Assembly (NCBI GenBank): GCA_020425835.1
Contig: JAGQRC010000191.1
Coordinates: forward strand, 1 to 6,884
Length of the DNA: 6,884 nucleotides
Source: Planctomycetota bacterium
Lineage (GTDB): Bacteria > Planctomycetota > UBA8108 > UBA1146 > JAJFFE01
Direction: 5' to 3'
Both the position numbers and the translations under genes were made by a program. The notes below the pieces were generated by a model. It had not been told where the DNA came from. It saw only the letters and a program-made list of their open reading frames with translations, and made no database searches. Numbering within the stretch: position 1 is the first letter of the stretch; every line of letters begins with the position of its first letter. Shown one piece after another: positions 5,338-6,884 of the stretch.

Positions 5338-6884
5338 CGCCTCGCCCCCTCGTGGATCGTGCCCACCCCCTCGACTCGAACTCGGAAGCTCGCGACACGA
5401 TGCGAAACCCCGCGCTCTGGATCACTCTGCTGTCGCTCGTCCTCATCGTCCCGCGACTCCACGCGCAGAGTGCGGAACCCGCCTCGTCGGGACCGCCACC
5501 GATCTCGATCGGCGACATCATCTCGGGAAGCGTCGACGCCGCGGAGCCGCGCGACGACTACAGCTTCTCGGCGCCACCGGGGACGGTGCTCTACCTCGAC
5601 GCGCTGAGCGCCTCGGCCGCGAACGCCGTCAACTGGAAACTGTGTGACGAGCAGGGCCGCGTGCTGCGGAAGAACTTCGTCGTGTTCGCCGATCTCCCGG
5701 CGGTGACGCTGATGGGCGGTCAGTACACGGTGACCGTGATCTCGGAGTCCGGAGGAGCGAGCACCTACGAGTTCCAGCTCGTCGACGCCGCACCCTCGAC
5801 GTCCGCGCTGTCGATCGGCACGCCGATCATCGGCGATCTCACCGCGGCAGGAGGTCGACACGACTACACCTTCGAGGTCCTGAGTCCACGCCGGCTCTTC
5901 GTGGACGCGATCTCCGCGTCGAGCCTCGGCAATCTCCGGTTCGAGCTCACCGACGAATGGGGCCGCGTCCTCGCCTCGACACCGACCAGCCTCGCCGACT
6001 TCGGCCCCATCGGCGTGCTTCCGGGTCCCCACACGTTGAGCGTGATCAGCGACGCGGGCGGGACCAGCGACTACGAGTTCCAGGTCCTCGACGTCAGCGA
6101 TGACTTCGGTGCGACATCGATCGGGAGCACCATCAGCGGAGAGATCGCCCACCCGGGGCAGGTCGATCACTACGCGTTCAGCGCTGCGCCCGGCACCGAG
6201 ATCGCCTTCGTGCTGCAGACCTCCTCGGCGTCCAGCGCGCTCGACTACGTCCTCGAGGACACCTTCGGGCGGGTCATCTTCGGCCCGACGACGAGCCTGA
6301 ACTCGACGGAGGGCATCGCGCTCCTCGGCGGGGACTACGTGCTCTCCATCGTCGGCGAGGGTTCGTCGACGGGCACGTACACGTTCGACCTGATCTCGAT
6401 CGGCGACGACACCGGGACGCTGGTGCTGGACGCTCCGTTCTCCGGATCGATCGACACGACGGATGAGGAAGACCACTACGGCTTCACCCTGGCGAGCGAC
6501 CAGAAGATCTACCTCGACGTCATCGCGACCAGCAACCAGGCCGGACTGAACTGGGTGATCCGCGACACGACCGGCCGCGAGTTGGTCCGCACCAACAGCC
6601 TCGCCGACGCCGGGCCCTACACTCTGGGGGCCGGGGACTACACGTTGACCATCGACGGCGAGACCTCCGCGACGGGAACCTACGACCTCCAGATCGTGAG
6701 CGTCGTCGACGTGGCGACGACGACCTCGATCGGCGCGATGACCTCGACCGCCCTGGCGACCGGGCAGACTCTCGAGTACGAATTCACGGCGAGCCCCGGC
6801 CAGGTGGTGACCCTCGACGCGGTGTCCCCCGCGAGCAGCGCCTTCGTCGACTGGAAGCTCACCGACCAGTTCGGACGGGTGGTC
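5325..6884 (+). CDS. Secreted protein of tandem PPC-like beta domains (3' end outside window)
   Basis: The frame is open from the ATG at 5325 to the last base, giving 520 residues and no stop, so the real protein is longer. A second ATG at 5400 (residue 26) begins a textbook signal peptide: MRN, hydrophobic ALWITLLSLVLIV, cleavage after LHA before Q48. The true start is therefore either 5325, with the better ribosome site and an extended N-region, or 5400. After a short linker, residues 61-520 are repeats of about 102 residues, each with a D-x-Y-x-F strand, a G-R turn and a closing GxYTLxV...GTYxF hairpin. This pattern resembles the bacterial pre-peptidase C-terminal (PPC) domain family, non-catalytic beta sandwiches of extracellular proteins. 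Only one cysteine (C107) lies in the repeats. A catalytic or anchoring domain might lie beyond the edge. The 13-base overlap with the dockerin/cohesin gene suggests coupled translation and a shared surface or matrix role. Confidence 0.85.
   Translation, partial: MSTVTPRPLVDRAHPLDSNSEARDTMRNPALWITLLSLVLIVPRLHAQSAEPASSGPPPISIGDIISGSVDAAEPRDDYSFSAPPGTVLYLDALSASAANAVNWKLCDEQGRVLRKNFVVFADLPAVTLMGGQYTVTVISESGGASTYEFQLVDAAPSTSALSIGTPIIGDLTAAGGRHDYTFEVLSPRRLFVDAISASSLGNLRFELTDEWGRVLASTPTSLADFGPIGVLPGPHTLSVISDAGGTSDYEFQVLDVSDDFGATSIGSTISGEIAHPGQVDHYAFSAAPGTEIAFVLQTSSASSALDYVLEDTFGRVIFGPTTSLNSTEGIALLGGDYVLSIVGEGSSTGTYTFDLISIGDDTGTLVLDAPFSGSIDTTDEEDHYGFTLASDQKIYLDVIATSNQAGLNWVIRDTTGRELVRTNSLADAGPYTLGAGDYTLTIDGETSATGTYDLQIVSVVDVATTTSIGAMTSTALATGQTLEYEFTASPGQVVTLDAVSPASSAFVDWKLTDQFGRVV
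5505..6884 (+). repeat. Tandem PPC-like protein repeats, period about 102 residues
   Basis: Repeat units begin at residues 61, 163, 265, 367 and 468 of the protein (bases 5505, 5811, 6117, 6423, 6726). Most open with SIG; unit 4 opens VLD. The first-strand tyrosine falls at 79, 181, 283, 385 and 485, and the GR turn at 111, 213, 315, 417 and 517. The spacing is thus 102, 102, 102 and about 100. Units are well diverged in sequence, so this is an old duplication kept at nearly constant length. The fifth unit is cut by the window edge after its GR turn. Confidence 0.85.

Noticed and set aside
5328..6476. Minus-strand 382-codon frame across the repeat-protein gene
   Set aside because: The plus frame shows a signal peptide and regular 102-residue repeats. 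The antisense translation is charged and low-complexity with no domain character.

Overview
The window is GC-rich bacterial DNA with strongly biased third codon positions, which produce long spurious antisense frames. Two adjacent secreted-protein genes at the right suggest the source. One carries paired dockerin-like calcium loops ending in a proline-rich, cysteine-containing tail. The other is a tandem array of about 102-residue PPC-like beta domains. This style of extracellular protein is familiar from Planctomycetota and related environmental lineages, so I infer an origin there. No marker gene in the window confirms it.

Layout. (1) Positions 2-2472, plus strand: the 3' part of a FAD-dependent oxidoreductase gene, whose stop overlaps the start of an ANL-superfamily (AMP-binding) acyl/aryl ligase gene by ATGA. 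They are the last two genes of an operon entering from the left, probably a small-molecule or lipid pathway that activates a carboxylic acid and oxidises or reduces an intermediate. (2) Positions 2488-3189, minus strand: a 233-residue membrane protein of unknown function, convergent with the ligase gene and only 15 bases away. (3) Positions 3190-3600: a 411-base divergent intergenic region with inverted repeats and, just before the next gene, a hairpin able to mask its ribosome binding site. (4) Positions 3601-5337, plus strand: a secreted protein with a lectin-like N-terminal beta domain, a dockerin-like module, a cohesin-like domain and a second dockerin-like module. (5) From 5325 past the right edge, plus strand: a secreted protein with four complete tandem PPC-like repeats and the start of a fifth. 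Its start overlaps the end of the previous gene, so the two are probably co-transcribed and translationally coupled.

The left pair (cytoplasmic metabolism) and the right pair (export and cell-surface or extracellular structure) look like unrelated transcription units separated by the membrane-protein gene. The points most worth following up are a run of nine G early in the dockerin/cohesin gene, the possible competing hairpins over its ribosome binding site, the presence of cohesin-like and dockerin-like parts in one polypeptide, and the repeat protein that continues out of the window. I see no RNA genes, mobile elements or CRISPR arrays.
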